DNA of 64,000 nucleotides, taken from JAKFDI01 sp044508835. GTDB taxonomy: Bacteria > Pseudomonadota > Gammaproteobacteria > Burkholderiales > Burkholderiaceae_C. The stretch spans positions 1-64,000 of the forward strand of contig JBIQHD010000001.1 of assembly GCA_044508835.1 (NCBI GenBank), read 5' to 3'. Made by a program: the position numbers and the translations under genes. Within the stretch, counting starts at the first letter, position 1; every line of letters begins with the position of its first letter. Shown in pieces: positions 30,569 to 38,853 of this stretch. The notes below the pieces were generated by a model. The model searched no databases and was not told where the DNA came from. It saw only the letters and a program-made list of their open reading frames with translations.

Positions 30569-31624
30569 ATGGCCGGCGACCAGCCTTCGACACTTCATGC
30601 GCGCGGCCTCGCGCAAGGCGTCCTCGAGACGCTGTCGCGCGTGCTGCCCGCGGGCGGGAACTGCGCGCTGCTCGACTTCCCCGACTACAGCAACGTGGGC
30701 GACAGCGCCATCTGGGCGGGCATGGGGCGTTTCCTCGCCGAGCACCGCATGAGGCGGCGCTACGTCGGCTCGCTGCAGACCTTGTCCGCCGCGGTGCTTC
30801 GCCGCGCCATGCCCGGCGGCGTGGTGCTCATTCTCGGCGGCGGGAACTTCGGCACCTTGTGGCCGGCGCACCAGGCGCACCGCGAGCGCGTGCTGCGCGA
30901 ACTGCGCGACTACCGCGTCGTGCAGCTGCCGCAAAGTCTCCATTTCGACACTGAAGAGGCCTTGCGCACCATGCGCGAACTCATCGCCTCGCATCCGGAC
31001 TTCACGCTCATGGTGCGCGACCGCGCAAGCGAGCGCATCGCCGTCGAGTCGCTCGGCGCACGGACCGTGCTGTGCTGCGACTCGGCGCTGCTGCTGCAAG
31101 GCACGCTCCAGCGTGCGGCGCCGGATGTCGATTGCTTCATCCTCGCGCGCTCCGACAAGGAGCGAGCCATCGGCGGCCTCGGCGAGGCGCTCGCCGGCGA
31201 ACGCATCACGACCGCCAGCGCCGACTGGCTCGACGAGCCGGGTTCGATCACGCGAACGCTGGCGCTGCACCTGCGTCGGCGCGCGCTCGGGCGTCATGCG
31301 CATCACGCATGGTTCCAGCAAAGCCTCGCCGGGCAGTGGGACCGCCTCGCTGCGCTGCGCGTGCGCCGCGGCTGCCGGCTGCTGTCGCGCGGGCGCGTCG
31401 TCATCACCGACCGCCTGCATGCGCACATCCTGTGCACGCTGCTGGGCGTGCCGCACGTCGTGCTGGATAACAGTTACGGCAAGATTTCCTCATTCATGGA
31501 CGAATGGACGGGAGGCAGCCCGCTCGTGCGCCGCGCCGGCAGCGCCGAGGAAGCGGCGGCGATCTGCCGCGAACTGCTGCAGACGACACGCCAGCAGGGG
31601 CTTGCGGCCGAAGTCGCTGCTTGA
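30569..31624 (+). CDS. Polysaccharide pyruvyl transferase
   Basis: 351-residue enzyme of the polysaccharide pyruvyl transferase family (CsaB/EpsO/GumL group), adding a pyruvate ketal from PEP to a sugar. Diagnostic motifs: FPDYSNVGDSAIWAG near residue 42, LILGGGNFGTLWP near 90, RDRAS, and VITDRLHAHILCTLLG, whose histidine belongs to the conserved active-site region. Pyruvate would make the polymer acidic. First gene of the long forward block. A TAGACT at 30503 might be its -10 box. Confidence 0.9.
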   Translation: MAGDQPSTLHARGLAQGVLETLSRVLPAGGNCALLDFPDYSNVGDSAIWAGMGRFLAEHRMRRRYVGSLQTLSAAVLRRAMPGGVVLILGGGNFGTLWPAHQAHRERVLRELRDYRVVQLPQSLHFDTEEALRTMRELIASHPDFTLMVRDRASERIAVESLGARTVLCCDSALLLQGTLQRAAPDVDCFILARSDKERAIGGLGEALAGERITTASADWLDEPGSITRTLALHLRRRALGRHAHHAWFQQSLAGQWDRLAALRVRRGCRLLSRGRVVITDRLHAHILCTLLGVPHVVLDNSYGKISSFMDEWTGGSPLVRRAGSAEEAAAICRELLQTTRQQGLAAEVAA

Positions 31625-31725
31625 ACGGAGGGCGCGGCGGGGTCGTCCGCCGGTCTCGAGGTCCGGTTGTTGCTTTGTGTCCTGTTGGCGCATGACAGCC
31701 GCGCGACAACACCTACACCTCGAAG

Positions 31726-32913
31726 ATGAGAGCACTGCACATCGAATCACTGGACGCGGAGGTCCGCGACAACCAGCACCGACGATCGTGCAGCCTGCGC
31801 CGCATGGACGGCAGCGTCGAGACCGGCCGCGCCGGGCTGTGGTTCGAGTTCGACCGATCGGTCGAGCCGCCGGCGCGCGATGACGGCGAGGCCTATCTGC
31901 TGTGCACGCTCATGGAGGCGATGCGCGAGGGCCGCGAACTGTTCCTCCACGGCACCGCGAGCGCGCAGCTGCTGTCGAACCTGACCGAGTTCCGCGACGC
32001 CTGGTGCGCCTGGGCGCCGGCGCTGTACTCGCCGGTCGGCATTCATGCCGATCGCATCGCGCCGCCCACCCAGCCCGGGCCGGGCGGCAAGGGCGTGTTC
32101 GCGTTCTCCGGCGGCGTCGACGCCACCTTCAGCGTCTGGCGCCATCACCAGCGGCAGGCCGGCCATCGCTCGCGCGACGTGGCCGCCTGCGTGCTGGTGC
32201 AGGGCTTCGACATTCCGCTCGGGCGCGATGAAGCCTTCGAGGTGGCGTCGGCGTCCGCCGAGAAGGTGCTCGGCTCCATCGGCGTGCCGATCGTCCGCCT
32301 GCGCACCAATTACCGCGACGTGGCCTCGGTCATGTGGGAGCACGCCTTTGCCGCAGCCCTGGTCGGCGCGCTGCTCAACCTGCGCCGGGCCGCCGCTGCG
32401 TGCGTCGTCGGCAGCAGCGAGCCCTACGCGCATCTCGTTCTGCCGTGGGGGTCGAACCCGGTCACCGACCCGCTGCTGAGCTCGCACGGGTTCGAGGTTC
32501 TTCACGACGGCGCGGCGTACAGCCGCACGATGAAAGTGAAGGCGATTGCCGAATGGCCCGAAGCCGCGGCCTCCTTGCGGGTGTGCTGGGAAGGCGACGT
32601 CAGCGGGCGCAACTGCGGGGTGTGCGAGAAGTGCATGCGCACCAAGTTCAATTTCCTTGCCAACGGACTCACGCCGCCGGCCTGCTTCGACGACCCCACG
32701 CTCGATCTCGGTCGGGTGCGCCTGCGCAACCAGGCGGTGCGCACGGAGTGGGCCACGGTGCTGCAGCAGGCGAGGGCCAATGCCGCCGGGCCGGCCGTCA
32801 TCCGGCCGCTCGAGGCGCTGCTTGCGCCGGCGCCGCTCATCGTCCGTGGCTGGAGCCGCCTGCGGCGCGAGCTGCGGCAAGGCGCGTTCGTGCGTGCGCC
32901 GGGTCATCGGTGA
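31726..32913 (+). CDS. QueC-like PP-loop ATPase of unknown function
   Basis: 395-residue protein. Residues 1-115 match nothing I recognise. A PP-loop of the N-type ATP pyrophosphatase kind, SGGVDATFS, is at 128-136. Cysteines C287, C297, C300 and C303 form C-x9-C-x2-C-x2-C followed by MRTKFNF, closely like the zinc site of QueC (7-cyano-7-deazaguanine synthase, C-x8-C-x2-C-x2-C). No queD, queE or queF is nearby, so a tRNA role seems unlikely. In surface-sugar loci other PP-loop enzymes (WbpG, PseA) amidate sugars; an ATP-dependent amidation or similar modification of a sugar or acid is a reasonable guess only. 101 bases after the pyruvyl transferase gene. Confidence 0.75.
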   Translation: MRALHIESLDAEVRDNQHRRSCSLRRMDGSVETGRAGLWFEFDRSVEPPARDDGEAYLLCTLMEAMREGRELFLHGTASAQLLSNLTEFRDAWCAWAPALYSPVGIHADRIAPPTQPGPGGKGVFAFSGGVDATFSVWRHHQRQAGHRSRDVAACVLVQGFDIPLGRDEAFEVASASAEKVLGSIGVPIVRLRTNYRDVASVMWEHAFAAALVGALLNLRRAAAACVVGSSEPYAHLVLPWGSNPVTDPLLSSHGFEVLHDGAAYSRTMKVKAIAEWPEAAASLRVCWEGDVSGRNCGVCEKCMRTKFNFLANGLTPPACFDDPTLDLGRVRLRNQAVRTEWATVLQQARANAAGPAVIRPLEALLAPAPLIVRGWSRLRRELRQGAFVRAPGHR

Positions 32914-32997
32914 TGGCCGCTTTGCCGCGCGCTCCCGATCGCCGCGCCTGAAGGCGCCGGTGGCGTCGCCGCCATGAAACCCGTCCGCGACGAATCC

Positions 32998-34107
32998 ATG
33001 AAGATCACATTCGTTCTCCCCCCCGTGAACATGAGCGGCGGCATCCGCGCCGCCGCCATCCACGCGCGCCTGCTCGTCGCGCGCGGCCATGAGGTGGTGC
33101 TGGTGTCGCCCCCGCCGCAGCCGAAGCGGGCGCCGCTGCGTGCGCGGCTGCGGCGGCCGTTCTCGGCCTTCGGGGCGGCGAACGAGGCGACGCCGCGCTC
33201 GCACCTGGACGGCGCCGGCCTCGACCATCGCGTGCTCGAGGCGTGGCGGCCGGTGGCCGACGCCGACGTGCCCGATGCCGACGTGGTGGTCGCCACCTGG
33301 TGGGAAACGGCCGAGTGGGTGGCGGCGCTGTCGCCGCGCAAGGGCGCCAAGGCGTACTTCGTGCAGGGCCACGAGGTCTACCCGTGGCTCGCGCAGGAGC
33401 GCAGCCGCGCCACCTACCGGCTGCCGATGCACAAGATCGTCGTCGCCCGCTGGCTCGCGCGCACCATGGCCGAGGCCTACGGCGACCACGACGTCGACGT
33501 GGTGCACAACAGCGTCGACCACCGCCAGTTCTTCGCCGCGCCGCGCGGCAGGCAGCCGGTGCCGACGGTCGGCCTGCTCTATTCCAGCGTGCCGCTCAAG
33601 GGCTTCGACACGGCGCTGCATGCGCTGCGGCTGCTGCGCGAGCGGGTGCCCGTGCTGCGCACCGTGTGCTTCGGCAGCGAGCGGCCGCCGGCCGGGGCGA
33701 TGGCGGGCATCGCCTACAGCCTGCATCCGCCGCAGCACGCGCTGCGCGAGCTCTACGCAGCCTGCGACGTGTGGCTCACCGCGAGCCGGGTCGAGGGCTT
33801 CAACCTCACGGCGATGGAGGCGATGGCCTGCCGCACGCCCGTGGTCTCCACCCGCACCGGCTGGCCGGAGGAGGCCATCGTCGACGGCCGCAACGGCGCG
33901 CTGGCCGACGTCGACGACGCGCCGGGGCTGGCCGCGGCCGCGCAGCGCTTCCTCGAGTTGGCGGATCCCGCCTGGCGGCAGTGCTCGCAGGCCGCGTTCG
34001 ACACCGTGCGCGACAGCTCGTGGGACCGGTCCGGCGACCTGTTCGAGGCGGCGCTGCACCGCGCCGTCGAGCGCGCGGCCGCCGGCGCGCTGAAGGCGGC
34101 AGCATGA
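32998..34107 (+). CDS. Family 4 glycosyltransferase
   Basis: 369-residue GT-B enzyme. N-terminal acceptor domain begins MKITFVLPPVNMSGGIRAAA; C-terminal donor domain has LLYSSVPLKGFDTALHAL and the E-x7-E motif region SRVEGFNLTAMEAMACRTPVV. An ATG at 32974 would add eight residues; the internal ATG fits the family start better. ATGA overlap with the next gene. Confidence 0.88.
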   Translation: MKITFVLPPVNMSGGIRAAAIHARLLVARGHEVVLVSPPPQPKRAPLRARLRRPFSAFGAANEATPRSHLDGAGLDHRVLEAWRPVADADVPDADVVVATWWETAEWVAALSPRKGAKAYFVQGHEVYPWLAQERSRATYRLPMHKIVVARWLARTMAEAYGDHDVDVVHNSVDHRQFFAAPRGRQPVPTVGLLYSSVPLKGFDTALHALRLLRERVPVLRTVCFGSERPPAGAMAGIAYSLHPPQHALRELYAACDVWLTASRVEGFNLTAMEAMACRTPVVSTRTGWPEEAIVDGRNGALADVDDAPGLAAAAQRFLELADPAWRQCSQAAFDTVRDSSWDRSGDLFEAALHRAVERAAAGALKAAA

Positions 34108-35066
34108 GGCTGGGGGACATCGCCTGGGCCTGGTCGCAGTCGCGCGCCGTCGCGGGGCCGGGCGGCCTGCGCGCGCTGCGGCGGCGGCTCGGCTTCGTGC
34201 GGCAGGCGGTGCGCGTGCAGGACGCGCTGGCGCCGCTGCGCAAGCCGCCCGCCGGCAGCGCGCTGGAGCGGGCGCTGGCACAGCGGCCGCAGCTGGTGGG
34301 CGCGGTGGCCTGGCCGTACGTGTGCGCCGAATGGAGCGCCGCGCGGCGGCTGCGGCACCTGGCGGAGCATTTCCAGGCGGTCGGCCGCACGCCGGTGCTC
34401 GAGGTGGCGGTCGATGCCGAGTTCGAGCTGCTCGACCTGGGCGAGCTCGCCCCCGGCCTGCGCATGGTGCTCGACCAGCCGGCGTGGTTCATGCGCGAAG
34501 GGCCGCTGGTGCTCAACCTGTTCGAGGGGAAGACGCGGCTGTACTCGCTGGCCTTCTCGCTCGGCAGCGTCGACGGGCGGCCGGTCGCCTACGTCGGCGC
34601 GGTTCAGGGCGTCACGATCGAAGGGATCCTCGAGCGCTACCGCGACCTCACCAAGGTGCTGCACGGCCTGCGCCCGCGCGACTTCCTGGTCGAGGTCTTC
34701 CGCATGCTGTGCCGCGGCATCGGCGTGAAGGACATCCTCGCCGTCGCCGATGCGAGCCGGGTGCACCGCAGCGCCTACTTCGGCGAGGCCAAGGCCAGCG
34801 CGCTGCAGGTCGACTACGACGAGATCTGGCGCGACCGGGGCGGCGCGGTGCACGACGCGCAGTTCTTCGCCCTGCCGGTCGAGGTGCCGGCGCGCGACCT
34901 CGAGCAGGTGCCGTCGAAGAAGCGGGCGCTGTACCGCCGCCGCTACGAGCTGCTGGCCGCGCTGGAGGCGCAGGTCGGCGCGGCCTGCGCCGTGCGCAGC
35001 GGCGGCCGCGCGAGCGAGGCGGCCGTGCCCGCGCAAGGATTCGAGCATGTCGCACAGCACGCATGA
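34104..35066 (+). CDS. VirK/YbjX-family (DUF535) protein
   Basis: 320-residue protein of the VirK/YbjX (DUF535) family, recognised by GPLVLNLFEGKTRLYSLAF, YVGAVQG, GLRPRDFLVEVFRML and the VHRSAYFGEAKAS region. Family members are cytoplasmic or peripheral proteins linked to resistance to envelope stress and virulence in enterobacteria; biochemical role unknown. The late segment SKKRALYRRRYELLAALEAQV is a basic helix. Start overlaps the glycosyltransferase stop (ATGA) and its 3' end overlaps the acyltransferase by 20 bases, so it is a true member of the EPS operon. Confidence 0.82.
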   Translation: MRLGDIAWAWSQSRAVAGPGGLRALRRRLGFVRQAVRVQDALAPLRKPPAGSALERALAQRPQLVGAVAWPYVCAEWSAARRLRHLAEHFQAVGRTPVLEVAVDAEFELLDLGELAPGLRMVLDQPAWFMREGPLVLNLFEGKTRLYSLAFSLGSVDGRPVAYVGAVQGVTIEGILERYRDLTKVLHGLRPRDFLVEVFRMLCRGIGVKDILAVADASRVHRSAYFGEAKASALQVDYDEIWRDRGGAVHDAQFFALPVEVPARDLEQVPSKKRALYRRRYELLAALEAQVGAACAVRSGGRASEAAVPAQGFEHVAQHA

Positions 35067-35553
35067 GGCGCGCGGCTGGCGCTGGGACCCGGCGGGCTCG
35101 CTGCTGGCGAGCATCCACGCCTTCCAGCGGCATCGCGCCGCCGGCGGGCCGATGGCGGCGCTGCGGCGCAAGCTGGCGCGCCTGCGCCACCGCTTCTGGA
35201 GCGTGCTCACCGCCTCCGACATCCAGCCCGAGGCGCGGCTCGGCGACAACCTGCGCCTGCCGCACCCGACCGGCGTGGTCATCCACCGCGACGCCGTGAT
35301 CGGTGCGAACTGCATGCTGATGCAGCAGGTCACCGTGGGCCAGCTCGCCGACGGCGCGGCGCCGGTGATCGGCGCGGGCGTCTACATCGGCGCCGGCGCC
35401 AAGGTGCTGGGCGGCGTGGTGGTCGGCGACGGGGCACGCATCGGCGCCAACGCCGTGGTGCTGCGCGACGTGCCGGCGGGCTGCACGGCCGTCGGCGTGC
35501 CGGCGCGGGTGATCGCCGGCGGCGACGCGGCGAGCGTGCAGGAGGCCGCATGA
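35047..35553 (+). CDS. Hexapeptide acyltransferase (CysE-like)
   Basis: 168-residue left-handed beta-helix acyltransferase. The hexapeptide repeats run from LGDNLRLPHPTGVVIH through VIGAGVYIGAGAKVLG to IGANAVVLRDVPAG, ending with the usual CTAVGVPARVI. It resembles serine O-acetyltransferase C-termini, but lacks most of the N-terminal helical domain of CysE, so sugar O-acetylation in the polymer is more likely than cysteine synthesis (inference). Overlaps both neighbours. Confidence 0.85.
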   Translation: MSHSTHEARGWRWDPAGSLLASIHAFQRHRAAGGPMAALRRKLARLRHRFWSVLTASDIQPEARLGDNLRLPHPTGVVIHRDAVIGANCMLMQQVTVGQLADGAAPVIGAGVYIGAGAKVLGGVVVGDGARIGANAVVLRDVPAGCTAVGVPARVIAGGDAASVQEAA

Positions 35554-36506
35554 ACGAGGCGGTCGACGTGTCGGTGGTGATCGTCAACTACAACACCGCG
35601 CACCTGCTGGTGCCGATGCGCGATGCGCTGCGCGCCTCGCAGGACGGTCTGCGGCTGCAGCTCATCGTCGTCGACAACGCCTCGCGCGACGATTCGCTCG
35701 ACGTCATCCGCCGCGAGCTGCCCGAGGCGCTGCTCATCGTCAACGAGACCAACGTCGGCTTCGGCCGCGCCAACAACCAGGCGCTGCCGCACGTGGCGGG
35801 GCGGCACGTGCTGCTGCTCAACACCGACGCCTTCGTCGCGCCCGACACGCTCATGAAGACCGTGGCCTACCTGGACGCGCACGCCGACTGCGGCATCCTC
35901 GGCGTGCGCCTGGAAGGGCGCGACGGCGAGCTGCAACCGTGCTGCCGCCGCTTCCCCACGCCGTGGAACGTGTTCGTCGCGCGCGCCGGGCTCGCGCGCT
36001 GGCTGCCGCGCACCCGCATGGTCGACGACATGGCCTGGGACCACGCCAGCGTGCGCGAATGCGACTGGGTGCCCGGCTGCTACTACCTCGTGCGGCGCGC
36101 CGTGATCGAGCAGGTGGGCCTGTTCGACCCGCGCTACTTCCTCTACTGCGAGGAGGTCGACCACTGCCGCGCGGCCAGGAGCGCCGGCTGGAAGGTGGTG
36201 TTTTATCCGCACACGACGGTGGTGCACCTCGGCGGCGAGAGCGCGAAGTCCGATGCGGCGCTGTCGCCCGCCGGCAAGCAGATCCCGGTGCTGCAGCTCG
36301 AGAGCGAGCTGCTGTACTTCCGCAAGCACCACGGCGCCATGGGACTGGCCGCGGCGATGGCGCTGGGCACGCTCGGCAACCTGGTGCTGGCGCTCAAGTG
36401 CCTGCTCAAGGCGGCGCCCGCGGGCCTGCGCCACTGCTGGCGCGACGTGCGCATGCGCTGGTCGCTGTTCCTTCGCACCGGCTGCGGCCGGCGCGCGACG
36501 CGATGA
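35550..36506 (+). CDS. Family 2 glycosyltransferase (rhamnosyltransferase-like)
   Basis: 318-residue GT-A enzyme: VSVVIVNYNTAHLLVPMRDAL, VVDNASRDDS, NVGFGRANNQAL and LLNTDAF, a combination typical of WbbL-like rhamnosyltransferases. FLYCEEVDHCRAARSAGW carries the catalytic ED-type region. C-terminal hydrophobic stretch (about 265-285) could anchor it to the membrane. ATGA-type overlap with the upstream acyltransferase and the next gene. Confidence 0.88.
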   Translation: MNEAVDVSVVIVNYNTAHLLVPMRDALRASQDGLRLQLIVVDNASRDDSLDVIRRELPEALLIVNETNVGFGRANNQALPHVAGRHVLLLNTDAFVAPDTLMKTVAYLDAHADCGILGVRLEGRDGELQPCCRRFPTPWNVFVARAGLARWLPRTRMVDDMAWDHASVRECDWVPGCYYLVRRAVIEQVGLFDPRYFLYCEEVDHCRAARSAGWKVVFYPHTTVVHLGGESAKSDAALSPAGKQIPVLQLESELLYFRKHHGAMGLAAAMALGTLGNLVLALKCLLKAAPAGLRHCWRDVRMRWSLFLRTGCGRRATR

Positions 36507-37474
36507 TGCCGGCCGGCGTGGTGGTCATCGGCCGCAACGAGGGCGAGCGGCTGCGGCGCTGCCTGCAGTCCATCGACCGGGCGGTGGCCATCGTCTACGT
36601 CGACTCCGGCTCCACCGACGGCTCGCCGGCGCTCGCGCAAAGCCTGGGCGCGCACGTGGTGGCGCTGGACATGGGCCGGCCCTTCACCGCCGCGCGCGCC
36701 CGCAACGCCGGGCTGCGGCGGCTGCGCGAGCTGGCGCCGGCCACGCAGCTCGTGCAGTTCGTCGACGGCGACTGCGAGCTCGCCCCCGGCTGGCTCGACG
36801 CGGCCCAGGCCTTCCTGCAGCAGCATGCCGACGTGGCCGCGGTGGCGGGCCGGCTGCGCGAGCGCTGGCCGAACCGCTCCATCTACAACCTGCTGTGCGA
36901 CATGGAGTGGAACGTGCCCGCCGGCGAGTCGCGCGCCGTCGGCGGCAACGCCATGCTGCGCATCGCCGCGCTGGCCGAGGCGGGCGGCTACCGCGACGAG
37001 CTCGTCGCCGGCGAGGAGCCCGAGCTGTGCGTGCGGCTGCGGCAGGCCGGCTGGCGCGTGTGGCGCCTGCCCGGCGACATGGGCTGGCACGACGCCGCGA
37101 TGACGCGCTTCGGCCAGTGGTGGCGCCGCGCGGTGCGCAACGGCCATGCCTTCGCCGAAGGCTCGCTGCTGCACGGCGCGCCGCCCGAGCGGCACTACGT
37201 GCCCGAGGCGCGGCGCGCGCTGCTGTGGGGCCTGGTGCTGCCCGCCGCCATCCTGCTCCTCGTGCTGCTGGACGGCGACGCCTGGTGGCTGTTGCTGCTC
37301 GCCTACCCGGCACAGATGCTGCGCCTGATGCTGCGCCACGGCATCGAGGACCCGGCGCAGCGCTGGCGGTCGGTGTTCCTCGTGCTCGCCCGCTTCCCCG
37401 AGGGGCAGGGCGTCTTCACCTTCTGGCTGCACCGGCTGCGCGCGCAGCGGGCGGCGCCCATCGACCCCAAGTGA
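36503..37474 (+). CDS. Family 2 glycosyltransferase, membrane-anchored
   Basis: 323-residue enzyme: VVVIGRNEGERLRRCLQSI, VDSGSTDGS, FVDGDCELAPGW, and GEEPELCVRLRQAGW with the EE/ED catalytic site. Two hydrophobic segments at about 238-270 look like C-terminal membrane helices. Two ATGs, 36503 and 36506; the first overlaps the upstream stop. Confidence 0.88.
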   Translation: MMPAGVVVIGRNEGERLRRCLQSIDRAVAIVYVDSGSTDGSPALAQSLGAHVVALDMGRPFTAARARNAGLRRLRELAPATQLVQFVDGDCELAPGWLDAAQAFLQQHADVAAVAGRLRERWPNRSIYNLLCDMEWNVPAGESRAVGGNAMLRIAALAEAGGYRDELVAGEEPELCVRLRQAGWRVWRLPGDMGWHDAAMTRFGQWWRRAVRNGHAFAEGSLLHGAPPERHYVPEARRALLWGLVLPAAILLLVLLDGDAWWLLLLAYPAQMLRLMLRHGIEDPAQRWRSVFLVLARFPEGQGVFTFWLHRLRAQRAAPIDPK

Positions 37475-37483
37475 GCGCGTCCC

Positions 37484-37587
37484 ATGAGCGTGGTTGTCAG
37501 TACGCGGCGGGCCGAGCGCCGGGCCGCTCCCAAGCCGGCCCGCGTCCCCTCGGGGGACCGGCCGACGTATTCGTCGGACGAGGGGTC
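37484..37587 (+). repeat. Repeat-like GC-rich spacer between glycosyltransferase genes
   Basis: The only gap above 100 bases in the second half of the forward block. It contains dense short inverted repeats: GGGCCG..CGGCCC, CCCCTCGGGGG and CCGACG-TATT-CGTCGG. Style resembles the interspersed intergenic repeats of Burkholderiales, but it is not the same sequence as the 171-bp elements. Not coding. Confidence 0.4.
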
Positions 37588-37590
37588 GAC

Positions 37591-38853
37591 ATGACACTCC
37601 AGCCTTCGACGCGCATCGCCTACCTGGCGCCGGAGATCCCCGCGCTGTCCGCCACCTTCGTGTACGAGGAACTGCTGGCGCTGGAGCGGCGGGGCCTGCC
37701 GGTGCTGCCGGTGTCGGTGCATCGGCCGGCCCATCCGGCGCAGGCGCAGCAGGCGCTGGCCGAGCGCACGCGCGTGCTCTATGACGGGCGCTGGAGCGTG
37801 CGCCTGGCCGCGTCGCTCTCGGCGCTGCCGCGCTTCGGCGCGCGCGGCCTGCGGGCGTTCGCGATGCTGCTGGGCGACATGTCCGCCGTCGGCCCGTGGC
37901 GGCCCGCGGCCTGGAAGCTCGGCTGGCAGTGGCTGGCCGGCGCGCGCCTCGCGCAGTGGCTGCAGGAGGCGGGCTGCACGCACCTGCACGTGCACTTCGC
38001 GCACGTGCCGGCGCAGATCGCGATGTACGCGAGCGCCTTCTCGGGCGTGCCGTTCACCGTCACCGCGCATGCCAACGACATCTTCGAGCGCGGCCTGCTG
38101 CTGCCCGAGAAGGCGGCGCGCGCACAGCGGCTGCTGACGATCTCCAGGCACAACCTGCGCTACCTGCAGGCCTGCGGCGTGCCGCCCGGGAAGCTGGCCG
38201 TGGTGCGCTGCGGCGTGAGCATCCCCGCGCTCGCCGACCGGCCGCTGTACCAGGCCAAGCTGCACTACCGCATCGGCACGCTCGGGCGCCTGGTCGAGAA
38301 GAAGGGCTTCGACGACCTCCTGCGCGCCGTGGCGCTGCTGCGCGACCGGCGCCACGACGTGCAGCTGTCGATCGCCGGCGACGGGCCGCTGCGCGGGCCG
38401 CTGGCGTCGCTGGTGGCGGAACTGGCGCTGGGCGAGCACGTGCGCTTCGAGGGCGCGCTCGGCCACGAGGCGGTGAACGGCTGGCTGCGCACGCTCGACG
38501 TGTTCGCGCTCGCCTGCAAACCCGACGCGCGCGGCGACGTCGACGGCATCCCCGTCGTGCTGATGGAAGCCATGTCGCAGCGCGTGCCGGTGGTGTCGAC
38601 GCGGCTGTCGGGCATTCCCGAGCTGGTGATGCACGAGCGCACCGGGCTGCTCGCCGGCGCGGCCGATCCCGAATCCCTCGCGCAGGCGCTGGCGCGGCTG
38701 CTCGACGACCCGGCCCTGCGCGCGGCCCTGGCCGGCGAGGCGGCGCGCCACGTGCAGGGCGAGTTCTCGCAGGCGGCCAACGTCGACCGGCTGCTTCTCC
38801 ACATCGGCCACGGCGCGGAGCAGACCGTGGCGCAACCCGTACCGAGCACATGA
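37591..38853 (+). CDS. Family 4 glycosyltransferase
   Basis: 420-residue GT-B enzyme. IAYLAPEIPALSATFVYEEL start is typical of the colanic-acid WcaL-like group; the middle has HVHFAHVPAQIAMYASAFSGVPFTVTAHANDIF split over two motifs; the donor domain shows GTLGRLVEKKGFDDLL and the E-x7-E region near VVLMEAMSQRVPVV. Substrates unknown. Confidence 0.9.
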   Translation: MTLQPSTRIAYLAPEIPALSATFVYEELLALERRGLPVLPVSVHRPAHPAQAQQALAERTRVLYDGRWSVRLAASLSALPRFGARGLRAFAMLLGDMSAVGPWRPAAWKLGWQWLAGARLAQWLQEAGCTHLHVHFAHVPAQIAMYASAFSGVPFTVTAHANDIFERGLLLPEKAARAQRLLTISRHNLRYLQACGVPPGKLAVVRCGVSIPALADRPLYQAKLHYRIGTLGRLVEKKGFDDLLRAVALLRDRRHDVQLSIAGDGPLRGPLASLVAELALGEHVRFEGALGHEAVNGWLRTLDVFALACKPDARGDVDGIPVVLMEAMSQRVPVVSTRLSGIPELVMHERTGLLAGAADPESLAQALARLLDDPALRAALAGEAARHVQGEFSQAANVDRLLLHIGHGAEQTVAQPVPST

